Below, in pieces: positions 47,030 through 55,818 of a stretch of 64,000 bases of DNA. How positions within the stretch are numbered: the first letter of the stretch is position 1; every line of letters starts with the position of its first letter. The notes beneath the pieces were generated by a model, which was not told the origin of the DNA, ran no database searches, and worked only from the letters and a program-made list of their open reading frames with translations. This stretch comes from Nitrosomonas sp. Its GTDB lineage: Bacteria > Pseudomonadota > Gammaproteobacteria > Burkholderiales > Nitrosomonadaceae. Both the position numbers and the translations under genes were made by a program. The stretch covers positions 19,235-83,234 of the forward strand of contig JAAEXZ010000002.1 of assembly GCA_017879645.1 (NCBI GenBank). The letters are read 5' to 3'.

Positions 47030-48202
47030 TTATCCGCGTGCACCAAAAATCATGCGCCGAGCCACAAACTTCTTCAATGGCGAAATAGTATTCAGCATGC
47101 TTAGTCCTATGCCACTGGCATGCTTGACCAGCTCATTTTCATTGGAGAAGAACCGGACCAGCGAATCGGTAAACATTCTGCCGCCTGTGCTATCAAGACG
47201 CCGGTTCTGGCGGTAGCGTGCGAGCATGGCATTGGTGCCAATGGTTTGGGATCCCTGGTAAGTGCGAAGGATTTCTCGAGCCAGCTCATGAGCGTCCCTG
47301 AGTCCAAGATTGAATCCTTGCCCCGCAACCGGATGCAAGGTCTGTGCCGCGTTACCGATAAGCACACTTCTTTGTGAGGTGGTGGTTGCAGCATATTTTA
47401 GTAGCAATGGGAAAGCCGATCTTTTTCCGGTATGGATAAACTGACCCAGCCGATCTCCAAAATTTTGCTGCAGGCGATGTAAAAAAATATCCTCAGGTAG
47501 CGAGACAATTTCTTTTGCAGCGGTCGGTGTGGTCGTCCATACCAGAGCAAAATCATCCAAGTTGGGTAATAGTGCAATCGGACCTGTCGGAGTGAAGCGC
47601 TCGTAAGCCGTACCGGACTGTTTCTTCTCAGCATGGATATTGGCTACAACTGCCCATTGCTGGTAATCATGCGTGTGATAGCTTATTCCCGGTAATTGCT
47701 GCGCCAGCTGGCCACCATCAGCCAGAATGAGTAACTGTGCCGAAACTTGCACTGTTTTTCCCTGATAGTCGAAACTTACAATCCCGGCTTTGTCGGTTGT
47801 GTCCAATTGTGTGACGGTTGCTCCGGCAATGTAATTGAATTCATTTTCAATCATCAATTTATGCATGGTACCGAATAACTCATGATAATTGACAACATAA
47901 CCAAGGGCAGGTACCTCGGCATCTTCAGTGGTGATCAGTGTTTGTCCAAAGCTGCCGCGATTGGAGATATGGATCGTGTCGATCGGGGTTTTTTGCGGTA
48001 GCCGGTTCCAGACATTCAGTTGATGCAGGATCAGTTGACTACCATATGACAGTGCCAGTGGGCGAGGGTCCTGAACCGTTTCCGGTAATCCTCGGGCTTC
48101 AAGCAATAGTGACGAAATGCCTGTGTCCTGCAAGCCAAGCGCCAGAGCCATTCCTACTGGACCACCTCCGATGATGACGATGTCGTAATGACCAGAATTC
48201 AT
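47030..48202 (-). CDS. FAD-dependent hydroxylase of the UbiH/UbiF/VisC/COQ6 family
   Basis: This 390-aa flavin monooxygenase is probably used in ubiquinone ring hydroxylation. The dinucleotide-binding motif is IGGGPVGMALALGLQ near residues 11-25, a GD-type motif occurs at LLILADGGQ, and the family block GNAAQTLHPVAGQGFNLGLRDA is near 295-315. It is not possible to say from sequence which ring position it hydroxylates; UbiH and UbiF/UbiI-type proteins are close relatives. It stands alone, 163 nt downstream of dusB's start. Confidence 0.92.
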   Translation of the reverse strand: MNSGHYDIVIIGGGPVGMALALGLQDTGISSLLLEARGLPETVQDPRPLALSYGSQLILHQLNVWNRLPQKTPIDTIHISNRGSFGQTLITTEDAEVPALGYVVNYHELFGTMHKLMIENEFNYIAGATVTQLDTTDKAGIVSFDYQGKTVQVSAQLLILADGGQLAQQLPGISYHTHDYQQWAVVANIHAEKKQSGTAYERFTPTGPIALLPNLDDFALVWTTTPTAAKEIVSLPEDIFLHRLQQNFGDRLGQFIHTGKRSAFPLLLKYAATTTSQRSVLIGNAAQTLHPVAGQGFNLGLRDAHELAREILRTYQGSQTIGTNAMLARYRQNRRLDSTGGRMFTDSLVRFFSNENELVKHASGIGLSMLNTISPLKKFVARRMIFGARG

Positions 48203-48445
48203 AAACCTTCCAAGAAAATGTTACAAATGCGCGATAAGTTGAGCAAGGTATCGCTCGAGATTCCTGATTTATTTGTAAAAATGCTAGAGTTCTGTAGATG
48301 GAAAAACCCTCGGTCGGCAAGGATAGCACAGCTTGGAACGGTTAGAAATGTACTCGCAGGTATCAAGCACAAATAATGTACTGAACCGAATTAATGGCAT
48401 AATTAAATAGCAGCATAATTTTCTTCGAGTGTTTCATAATTTCAT

Positions 48446-48469
48446 GGGTTTTTTAGATAGGGTTTTTTA
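48446..48469 (+). repeat. Tandem GGGTTTTTTA repeat before the ankyrin gene
   Basis: GGGTTTTTTA occurs at 48446-48455 and 48460-48469, period 14 nt, immediately before the ATG at 48472. It is AT-rich and lacks a normal ribosome site. Confidence 0.35.
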
Positions 48470-48471
48470 AT

Positions 48472-49221
48472 ATGATGCTGGTAGTGAATAGGTCGTTGAT
48501 ATTTATTCTGTATTTTGCTTTAATCCTGATTTGTTCCGATGTTTGGTCGCAAAATACGAAAAGTGAATTGATAGATGCCACGAACAAAGGCAATGCTGCA
48601 CTGGTTTTCAAGATACTGGATTCGGGTAAGATTCAAGCCGAAGAATTGAATGAAGCTTTTGTCGCTGCTATCAAAAAGGGCAATCCATCTGTTGTCGAGC
48701 GTTTCCTGAAAGCCGGTGTTGATATCAATATCCGCTTTGATCACAACACTACGCCACTCTTGCAAGCTGCCCGCGATGGACGGGAGCATATCGTGGAAAT
48801 TTTGCTGACTGCCGGGGCTAATGTTGATAGTGTGAATGATGAAGATGATACCGCTCTGATTCTTGCTGCAGAGAAAGGTCGCAAGAAAATTGTGCCATTA
48901 CTGCTGGCGGCAGGAGCCAATGCAAACGCAAAACGCGACAATGGCATGACTGCTCTCTTATTGGCGGCACAGGAGGGATATCAACAAATTATACAGGCGC
49001 TGATCGATGCCAAGGTTGATGTCAATTATCAACTGGAAAATGGCGCAACAGCGTTAATGCTGGCCGCACAACATGGGCACCTGGGAGCGATACATACACT
49101 AATCGGAGCAAAAGCGGATCCTAATCTCAAAGCCGGTAATGGAATGACAGCTTTGATGCTTGCCAATCTTCACCGCCACAAGGAAGTTATCGATCTGCTC
49201 AAAAACGCAGGTGCGAAATGA
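48472..49221 (+). CDS. Exported ankyrin-repeat protein
   Basis: This 249-aa protein has an N-terminal signal/hydrophobic segment (about residues 8-25, ending DVWSQ) and five to six ankyrin repeats from about residue 60 to the end. Recognisable repeat cores are TTPLLQAARDGREHIVEILL, then DTALILAAEKGRKKIV, MTALLLAAQEGYQQII, ATALMLAAQHGHLGAI and MTALMLANLHRHKEVI. Ankyrin proteins mediate protein contacts; in bacteria an exported form may act in the periplasm, for example with enzymes of oxidative defence. It is followed after 81 nt by a Sel1-repeat lipoprotein, another protein-interaction repeat protein. Confidence 0.92.
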   Translation: MMLVVNRSLIFILYFALILICSDVWSQNTKSELIDATNKGNAALVFKILDSGKIQAEELNEAFVAAIKKGNPSVVERFLKAGVDINIRFDHNTTPLLQAARDGREHIVEILLTAGANVDSVNDEDDTALILAAEKGRKKIVPLLLAAGANANAKRDNGMTALLLAAQEGYQQIIQALIDAKVDVNYQLENGATALMLAAQHGHLGAIHTLIGAKADPNLKAGNGMTALMLANLHRHKEVIDLLKNAGAK

Positions 49222-49302
49222 AAAAATTATTCTTAGGTGCTAACAAGGAATGATACTTCATTGGCCGGTTTTATTAATTCGAGAAAATAAGGAAAGTTTT
49301 AC

Positions 49303-49977
49303 ATGAATACTCTTGTGATTATGTTTTTAGTAATGATCATTTTTTTTCTGTCTGGGTGTGATAACAAGGTACAAAATGATAAATCCACTGGTGCAGCACC
49401 CACTGTGAAAGATGAAGTGACCAAACTGGGTGAAATCCCTTCGATATTGGGTGAAGGATTAAGTCTTGAAGAAAAGGCCGAATTGAAGGATCAAATCTTG
49501 CCGCCTGGCATGGGTGATTTTCAATCAGCGGCCGAGGAAAAATTCAAAGCCTTGCTGGAAAGTGCCAAGGCGGGAGACCCGGTGGCTCAAAATGGTTTGG
49601 GTGTGATGTATTACACTGGAGAAGCTATATCCAAAGGACCATCAGGACAAATGCTGAATAATGACCCGGAATTGGCGGCAGGTTGGTTTTTTCGTGCAGC
49701 TGAGCAAGGTTATGCCGATGCTCAGTTTAATCTGGGACTAATGTATGCAAACGGAGAAAGTGTTGAAAAAGATATGTTGAAAGCGGCGGAATTGTTCAAG
49801 AAGGCTGCGGATCAGGGACATGTGGATGCGCAGAATAACCTGGGTGTCATGTATTTTACGGGTGAAGGCGTTGAGAGGGACGAAAAGAAAGCAGTCATGT
49901 GGTTTGAAAAGGCAGCAGCACAGGGAAATGCTGATGCACAGGCCAATCTCGATGCAATCAAAGCTGCTGGAAGATAA
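49303..49977 (+). CDS. Sel1-repeat lipoprotein
   Basis: This 224-aa protein has a lipoprotein signal: MNTLVIMFLVMIIFFLSGCD, lipobox LSGC with C19 as lipid-attachment residue. The mature protein has a charged linker (about 20-75), then three to four Sel1 (TPR-like) repeats: AKAGDPVAQNGLGVMYYTGE, then YADAQFNLGLMYANGES, HVDAQNNLGVMYFTGEG and NADAQANLDAI. Such proteins scaffold complexes in the periplasm. It forms a likely pair with the ankyrin protein upstream; both are repeat proteins exported across the inner membrane. Confidence 0.92.
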   Translation: MNTLVIMFLVMIIFFLSGCDNKVQNDKSTGAAPTVKDEVTKLGEIPSILGEGLSLEEKAELKDQILPPGMGDFQSAAEEKFKALLESAKAGDPVAQNGLGVMYYTGEAISKGPSGQMLNNDPELAAGWFFRAAEQGYADAQFNLGLMYANGESVEKDMLKAAELFKKAADQGHVDAQNNLGVMYFTGEGVERDEKKAVMWFEKAAAQGNADAQANLDAIKAAGR

Positions 49978-50105
49978 GTTTGCTCACTACCCATCGCCGA
50001 TCGATTTCACCCTTATCATTTTTCTTCTTTCAGTATTCGGTTATAAATAGACCCGAAAACTATTTGTAACCGAACTCATCTTTTACCAGTTACTTGCCGC
50101 TATCC

Positions 50106-51623
50106 ATGGATTACTATTTTTTACACCCTAGATCTATGATATTTAATAAGATTAACAATAAATTGGCTAGTATTGCCGTCATGCTGATCATTGTCATGAT
50201 CGGTGTCGTTCAAAGTCACACGACTATGGGAGGAGATCAATCTTTATTCGTGGTCATTGCACAGCAACTGGATATGGGGAAAGTTCTCTACCAGGATTTG
50301 TTCGACTACAAGCAGCCCGGTATCTACTTGTTTTATCTGCTCGCAGGAAACACGATAGGTTGGGACGATGTCAGTATTCACCTGTTCGAGCTGGGATACT
50401 GGATCATTTTTACGTTGGTCCTGTTTTATACCGTCAAAGAATATCAACTATTTCGTTTGCAATATTTCTATTCTTTGCTGCCTTTGTTCATCGTTGGTGT
50501 TTATTATTGTAATGCACGCTGGTTACATCTAACGCAATTAGAAGCAATAATCAATTTTCCGATTTTTTTGATCGTCTGGTTGTTGGACAGAGCATATAAG
50601 TCCAAGGGGAACTTGTTCCTGACCTACTTTGCAATCGGATTGCTGGTAGCGATTGTATTGTTGAGCAAGCTGGTTTTTGCTCCGATTATTGCGGCATTTT
50701 TTCTGATACATTTTTTATTTGTACTCAGAGTGCATAACTTGGGCTATATCGTTCGTACACAAGTTTTGCCTTTGATTTTGGGTTTTGCCCTGCCTGCTTC
50801 ATTTTTTCTGTTCTATATCTTTCATCATCACATCGAAACCTTGGTATTTGAAATCTATTTCAAAATACCTGCCAGCGTCATTGGCCTGACAGATCAGATC
50901 GACCCAGAAAGACTGCAGACGTCGGTCAAATGGTTCATAAAGAAAATGGTTGTTTTTCTGATCCTTGCCGGAGTTGGTGTGTTGATGATCAGAAAAATCG
51001 AGTCTCATTTCTTGAGTCTGCTACTGGCATGGGCTGTTGTGGGTCTATTTGTGGTGTTGATGCAAAAAACATCCTGGTGGGCTTATCATTTCCAACTGTT
51101 GTATGTCCCTATCGGTTTTTTTGCCGCAATGGGTCTTGATTGGATTTTGTATCGCATCTTTCAATTTGAAATTATTAAGAGGGCAAGAATTGAGAATTTG
51201 CTCATGATCTTCGTACTGATCGGTATTTTTTACATTCAGTATCATGGTCTATGGAAAAATCATACTGCGACTGATGTAATAAAATTAAATACCTATGATT
51301 ATGCTCAGGAAGAAGTGGCCAGTGTTCTCTCGGTGCTGAAGGAAGGGGATACCATGTTTGTGTGTGGTAACCCGAGAATGTATGTCCTGGCATCGCGTTT
51401 GCCAGAACTCAGTACCAATGGCTGGATACTTGAGTATTATCTGGATTTTCAGTGGCAAGCATTTTATACTGAATTTGTAGAATCGCCCCCGACTTACCTG
51501 TTTGTCAAATTGGATTACGATACGCTGATTCAACAGAAGAATAAGTCGTTGTGGGAATACATCATCAATAATTATTCTGTTTTTGAATCACTTGAACATG
51601 GAACCTGGTTCAAAAAAATATGA
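50106..51623 (+). CDS. GT39-like integral membrane glycosyltransferase
   Basis: This protein of about 505 aa has around ten to twelve hydrophobic helices, the pattern of the ArnT/PMT (GT39/GT83) class that uses polyprenyl-phosphate sugars. The first external loop carries the expected acidic motif: TTMGGDQSLFVVIAQQLD followed by YQDLFDYKQPG. The C-terminus (about 420-505) is a soluble domain. Substrate and acceptor are unknown. The start is uncertain: ATG 50106 was chosen, ATG 50136 is equally possible, and neither has a strong ribosome site. It precedes a GDP-mannose synthesis gene, which suggests an envelope glycan role. Confidence 0.82.
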   Translation: MDYYFLHPRSMIFNKINNKLASIAVMLIIVMIGVVQSHTTMGGDQSLFVVIAQQLDMGKVLYQDLFDYKQPGIYLFYLLAGNTIGWDDVSIHLFELGYWIIFTLVLFYTVKEYQLFRLQYFYSLLPLFIVGVYYCNARWLHLTQLEAIINFPIFLIVWLLDRAYKSKGNLFLTYFAIGLLVAIVLLSKLVFAPIIAAFFLIHFLFVLRVHNLGYIVRTQVLPLILGFALPASFFLFYIFHHHIETLVFEIYFKIPASVIGLTDQIDPERLQTSVKWFIKKMVVFLILAGVGVLMIRKIESHFLSLLLAWAVVGLFVVLMQKTSWWAYHFQLLYVPIGFFAAMGLDWILYRIFQFEIIKRARIENLLMIFVLIGIFYIQYHGLWKNHTATDVIKLNTYDYAQEEVASVLSVLKEGDTMFVCGNPRMYVLASRLPELSTNGWILEYYLDFQWQAFYTEFVESPPTYLFVKLDYDTLIQQKNKSLWEYIINNYSVFESLEHGTWFKKI

Positions 51624-51725
51624 TCATCAGGGTATGTTGAACTTCTAACAGTTATGGAAATTCAGGTAAACCAAGATCTGTATTTGTGTTGCGGTAAAGT
51701 TTCAGGAATTCGGGAAAGGTAGTGC

Positions 51726-53168
51726 ATGGATTACCCTATTTTTCCCGTTATTCTTTCCGGCGGGAGTGGTACACGGCTGTGGCCCCTGTCCCGCGCAAAC
51801 TATCCCAAACAGTTATTGCCGCTTGTCAGTCATGATGAGACTCTGCTGCAGTCAACACTGAAGCGTGTTGCGGCGCTGACTGACGCTCGGGATCCGATTC
51901 TGGTATGCAACGCCGAGCATCGCTTTATTACGCTGGAGCAATGTGAGGTCATACATATCAGGCCCGAGGCCATCTATCTCGAATCTGTCGGTCGCAATAC
52001 TGCTCCTGCCATTGCCCTGGCTGCATTTCATCTGGCACAAACCAATGAGGATGCCATCATGCTGGTTCTGCCCGCCGATCATGTCATTGAAAATGAGGCA
52101 GCATTTGTGCGGGCCGTCGAAACTGCTGTGATAGCTGCAAGTGAAGGTTACCTGGCAACCTTCGGTGTCGTACCCACAGCACCTGAAACCGGTTACGGTT
52201 ACATCAAGGTGGGTGAGGCGGTGACTTTACTACAGGATTCTCCATCGAAAGTGCATCGGGTCAGTCATTTTTATGAAAAACCGGATAGAGATGCGGCAAA
52301 CCGGTACCTCCAGGAAGATAACTATGTCTGGAATAGCGGTATGTTCGTTTTTACTGCGGGTAGCTATCTCAGGGAACTGCAACACCACCAGCAAGCGATT
52401 TACGATGCGACTCGGTCAGCATGGCAGAAAAGAACGACCGATCTGGGTTTCATACGTCCCGATCATGATACGTTTCTGACTTGTCCGTCGGATTCGATAG
52501 ATTATGCCATCATGCAAAAAACGGATCGTGCAGTGGTCGTTTCGGCACAGTTCGACTGGAATGATGTGGGATCATGGAACGCGCTGTGGCAAAAGGCGCC
52601 AAAGGATGATGATGCTAATTCAGTTCATGGTGATGCTTATGTGATTGATACCCGAAACAGCTATATCCGGGCAGAGAGTCGACTGGTGTCGGTAATTGGA
52701 CTGGATGATGTCGTTGTCATTGAAACGGCTGATGCCGTGCTCGTGATGCACAAGGATAAAGCCGATAAACTCAAGTCGTTGATACAAAAAATTGAATCGG
52801 ATGGACGCAAGGAACGTCTTGAGCACTTGCGTATACACCGTCCCTGGGGGTGGTACGAGGGAATAGACCGTGGAGAGCGCTTCCAGGTGAAGCGGATCAT
52901 GGTCAAGCCGGGGCAGAGGCTTTCACTTCAGATGCATCATCACAGAGCAGAACATTGGGTCGTTGTCAGTGGTACGGCAAAAGTGATAGTAGAGAATCGC
53001 GAAACGCTATTTACCGAAAACCAGTCCACTTATATACCACTTGGGAAGCCACATCGACTTGAAAATCCGGGAAAAATACCACTGCATCTGATCGAAGTGC
53101 AGTCCGGAGCCTATCTGGGGGAAGACGATATCGTGCGATTCGAGGATTCCTACGGGCGGATTGTATAG
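51726..53168 (+). CDS. manC: Bifunctional mannose-1-phosphate guanylyltransferase/mannose-6-phosphate isomerase
   Basis: This type II PMI-GMP enzyme of 480 aa makes GDP-mannose. The N-terminal nucleotidyltransferase domain has FPVILSGGSGTRLWPLSR near residue 5 and the KPD motif in FYEKPDRDAA. The C-terminal cupin isomerase domain (about 370-475) contains RPWGWYEGIDRGERFQVK and HHRAEHWVVVSGTAKV. GDP-mannose feeds exopolysaccharide, O-antigen or protein glycosylation. algA and cpsB are names for the same family; manC is used here without implying a particular polymer. Confidence 0.94.
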   Translation: MDYPIFPVILSGGSGTRLWPLSRANYPKQLLPLVSHDETLLQSTLKRVAALTDARDPILVCNAEHRFITLEQCEVIHIRPEAIYLESVGRNTAPAIALAAFHLAQTNEDAIMLVLPADHVIENEAAFVRAVETAVIAASEGYLATFGVVPTAPETGYGYIKVGEAVTLLQDSPSKVHRVSHFYEKPDRDAANRYLQEDNYVWNSGMFVFTAGSYLRELQHHQQAIYDATRSAWQKRTTDLGFIRPDHDTFLTCPSDSIDYAIMQKTDRAVVVSAQFDWNDVGSWNALWQKAPKDDDANSVHGDAYVIDTRNSYIRAESRLVSVIGLDDVVVIETADAVLVMHKDKADKLKSLIQKIESDGRKERLEHLRIHRPWGWYEGIDRGERFQVKRIMVKPGQRLSLQMHHHRAEHWVVVSGTAKVIVENRETLFTENQSTYIPLGKPHRLENPGKIPLHLIEVQSGAYLGEDDIVRFEDSYGRIV

Positions 53169-53197
53169 CGACTGCAATGCTGCTGGCACGAGCAGGA

Positions 53198-53219
53198 GAA
53201 AAATGGCAAGTTGCTTGCC
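53198..53219 (-). terminator. Rho-independent terminator of the copper genes
   Basis: On the minus strand GGCAAG-CAA-CTTGCC forms a 6-bp stem with a 3-nt loop and is followed by ATTTTTC. It stands 8 nt past the end of the CopZ-like gene and between it and the convergent manC. Confidence 0.65.
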
Positions 53220-53226
53220 GATCTAT

Positions 53227-53436
53227 CTAACCTGTCACACCAAAACCAGCGTCGATTATGGCTTCGTTAAGCTGTTCAAGCGTGATGCGATCGGGTTCGA
53301 ATTGCACAGTGGCCTGTGCAGGATCAAGCGTGGCATCGACTTCAATAACACCGGCCTGATTCATGAGTAGGGTTTTGACACTGTTGACACAGCCCATGCA
53401 GGTCATACCAGTTATTTTGATAATTGCTGTTTGCAT
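53227..53436 (-). CDS. copZ: CopZ-like copper chaperone (HMA domain)
   Basis: This 69-aa single heavy-metal-associated domain has the metal site GMTCMGC at about residues 10-16. The ferredoxin-like beta-alpha-beta pattern is complete (ITGMTC, then VNSVKTLL, GVIEVDATLD, ATVQFEPD, LEQLNEAIIDAGF). It would deliver Cu(I) to a CopA pump. It lies 23 nt downstream of the broken copA on the same strand and is followed by a terminator. The copZ symbol is by similarity. Confidence 0.9.
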   Translation of the reverse strand: MQTAIIKITGMTCMGCVNSVKTLLMNQAGVIEVDATLDPAQATVQFEPDRITLEQLNEAIIDAGFGVTG

Positions 53437-53459
53437 CGTTTTTAGTTTTCTGTGAATTA

Positions 53460-55802
53460 TTATGGGTTGGCTCGCCAGCGTTTAAGCAGTAGCGAATTAC
53501 TCACCACCGACACCGAGCTCATCGCCATTGCAGCGCCGGCTATGACGGGGTTCAACATGCCAGCCGCTGCCAGCGGAATACCCAAGGCATTATAAACGAA
53601 AGCAAAGAACAGATTCTGGCGAATTTTCCGCAACGTCAATCGCGATAATGAAATGGCATCTGCGACGCTCATCAGATCATTACGCAGTAAAGTCATGTCA
53701 GCAGCCTCTATGGCAATATCCGAACCGGCGCCGATCGCAAAGCTGACGTCAGCGGCGGCCAGAGCAGGGGCATCATTGATACCGTCGCCGACCATGGCAG
53801 TAAATTTTCCCTTTTTCTTGAAGGCTATAACTTCGGCAGCTTTATCCTGCGGTAGCACTTCTGCACGAAAATCGGTAATGCCTGTTTTCCGGGCGATCGT
53901 TGCCGCTGTAGCCTGGTTATCGCCAGTGAGCATGACGACCTCGATGCCCATGGATTGCAGGCGGGAAATGGCAACAGCGGAATTATCGCGCAGGCGATCG
54001 GCTATGGCCAGATAACCCAGCAGTCGGTGATCGGATGAATCAATTGAAGCAACGGCAATGACTGTCTTACCTTCAGCCTGTAATGCGCCGATTGACTCCA
54101 TATCTGGATCCAGCTTGTGTTGATGCAGAAACTGCGGTGAACCCAATATATACGATTGTCCATTCAACTGGCCTGAAACGCCGCTGCCGGTCGTGGATGA
54201 AAAGTGCTGAAGTGACATCAATGGCAACGACATCGATTGAGCATGATCCAGAATGGCACGTGCGAGTGGGTGTTCCGAGCCTTGTTCCAGTGAAGCGGCA
54301 ATTTGTAGCAAATGGTCTGCCGTTATCGAGGGAGCAGGCAATACATCGGTGACGTGCGGTTTGCCTTCGGTCAGTGTTCCAGTTTTGTCGACGATCAGAG
54401 TCTGTATTTTTTCAGCATGTTCCAGAGCCGCTGCATTTTTAACCAGTATGCCGGCTTGTGCACCGCGTCCGGTGGCAACCATGATGGCGGTCGGTGTCGC
54501 CAAGCCCAATGCGCAAGGACAAGCGATCACCAGCACTGCTACAGCGTGGATCAGCGCAGTGACAAAATCGTTGGCAAGCCACCACGTTACGAAGAATGTC
54601 AGGATACTGATGACGACGACGACCGGGACAAAAATACCGGAAAGTGTATCAGCCATGCGCTGGATGGGTGCTTTTGAACCCTGTGCCTCCTCAACCAGGC
54701 GGATAATGTTCGCCAGTTGTGTGCTGGCACCGATACCGACCGCACGGCATTTGAGAAAGCCCTGTAGATTCTGGGTTGCAGCAAAAACTTTCGCGCCGGA
54801 TTGTTTGCCCACGGGTAGACTTTCTCCGGTCAACAGTGATTCGTCGATGTTCGAAGCGCCTTCAGTGACGATCCCATCGACAGGAATGCTCTCGCCAGGA
54901 CGCACCAGAAAAATGTCATCGACTTGTAGTTGTTCGACGGGCAATTCGATCACTTCTCCATGACGTTCAACGCGAGCTGCAGCTTGATCAGTGACTCAAT
55001 GGCTTCTGAGGTTTTTCCTTTGGCTCGGGCTTCCATCAGCTTTCCCAACAGAACCAAAGTGATGATGGCAGCACTGGCTTCAAAATAAATATGCTGATCC
55101 AGTGAAAACAACATCACTACGGTACTGAATCCATACGCCATGCTGGTGCCCAGCGCTACCAGGACATCCATGTTGGCGCTGCCGCTGCGTAGTGCGTGCC
55201 AGGCGCCAACATAAAACCGGCGTCCGATCCAGAATTGTACCGGTGTGGCAAGAAGCCATTGTAGCCATCGCGGCAGCATGTCCATATCATGGCCGCTGAA
55301 CATGACACCCATTTGTAAAACCAGTGGCAGGGTAAGCAGTGCCGAAATCCAGAATAATCGCAGTTCGCGTTCATAAGCTGCCTGTTTTCTTGCCTTTTCT
55401 TCAGCACGTCCGGATTCGCTGATTTCGGTAGCACCGTAACCCGCACTGAATGAAACTGACTTTTGCAGTTTCAGTTGCCACGTTGACTGTCGCATGAACA
55501 CCAGGTAGTTTGTTCAGGGCTTTTTCGATGTGTGTGGCACAAGCGGCACAAGTCATGTCGTGCAGTTGTAATTGCACCGATTGTGGTGCAATGTGAAATC
55601 CCGATTTTTCTATGGCATTGATCAGTGCATGACTGGATGTTTGATGCTCGTCAAAATCAACATGTGCCTTCTCATTGGCGAAGTTGACTGTCGCTTCGAC
55701 ACCGGGCAGCTTGTTCAGATTCTTTTCTATGCGTGACGCGCAGGCTGCACAGGTCATGCCTTCAATGGGAAGTTCGATGCGTTTGCGAGTCTGAGTGTTC
55801 AA
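53460..55802 (-). pseudogene. copA: Copper-exporting P-type ATPase CopA, split into three reading frames
   Basis: The parts together span a 781-codon CopA-like P1B-ATPase. Piece 1 (55802-55401; TTG start with AAAAGG upstream) has two HMA domains with GMTCAACAS and DMTCAACAT. Piece 2 (55501-54950) carries membrane helices 1-4 (RLFWISALLTLPLVLQM, then SANMDVLVALGTSMAYGF). Piece 3 (54953-53460) has the TGES region, the CPC site ([12 protein letters not shown]), DKTGT phosphorylation loop, [10 protein letters not shown] and [11 protein letters not shown]. Pieces 1 and 3 share a frame; piece 2 is shifted. At the first junction about 16 residues of HMA2 are also missing. Piece 2 stops and piece 3 starts within GTGA. 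Most likely an inactivated gene or assembly errors; a split protein is possible. Confidence 0.85.
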
Positions 55803-55818
55803 AGTATGACCTTTTTAT

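Noticed and set aside
54253-54963. Plus-strand open frame (236 codons) over copA
   Set aside because: Antisense shadow of the catalytic part of CopA.
55430-55470. Programmed frameshift in copA like that of E. coli
   Set aside because: The needed shift is +1, no X-XXY-YYZ slippery heptamer is in phase, and about 16 residues are missing at the junction.
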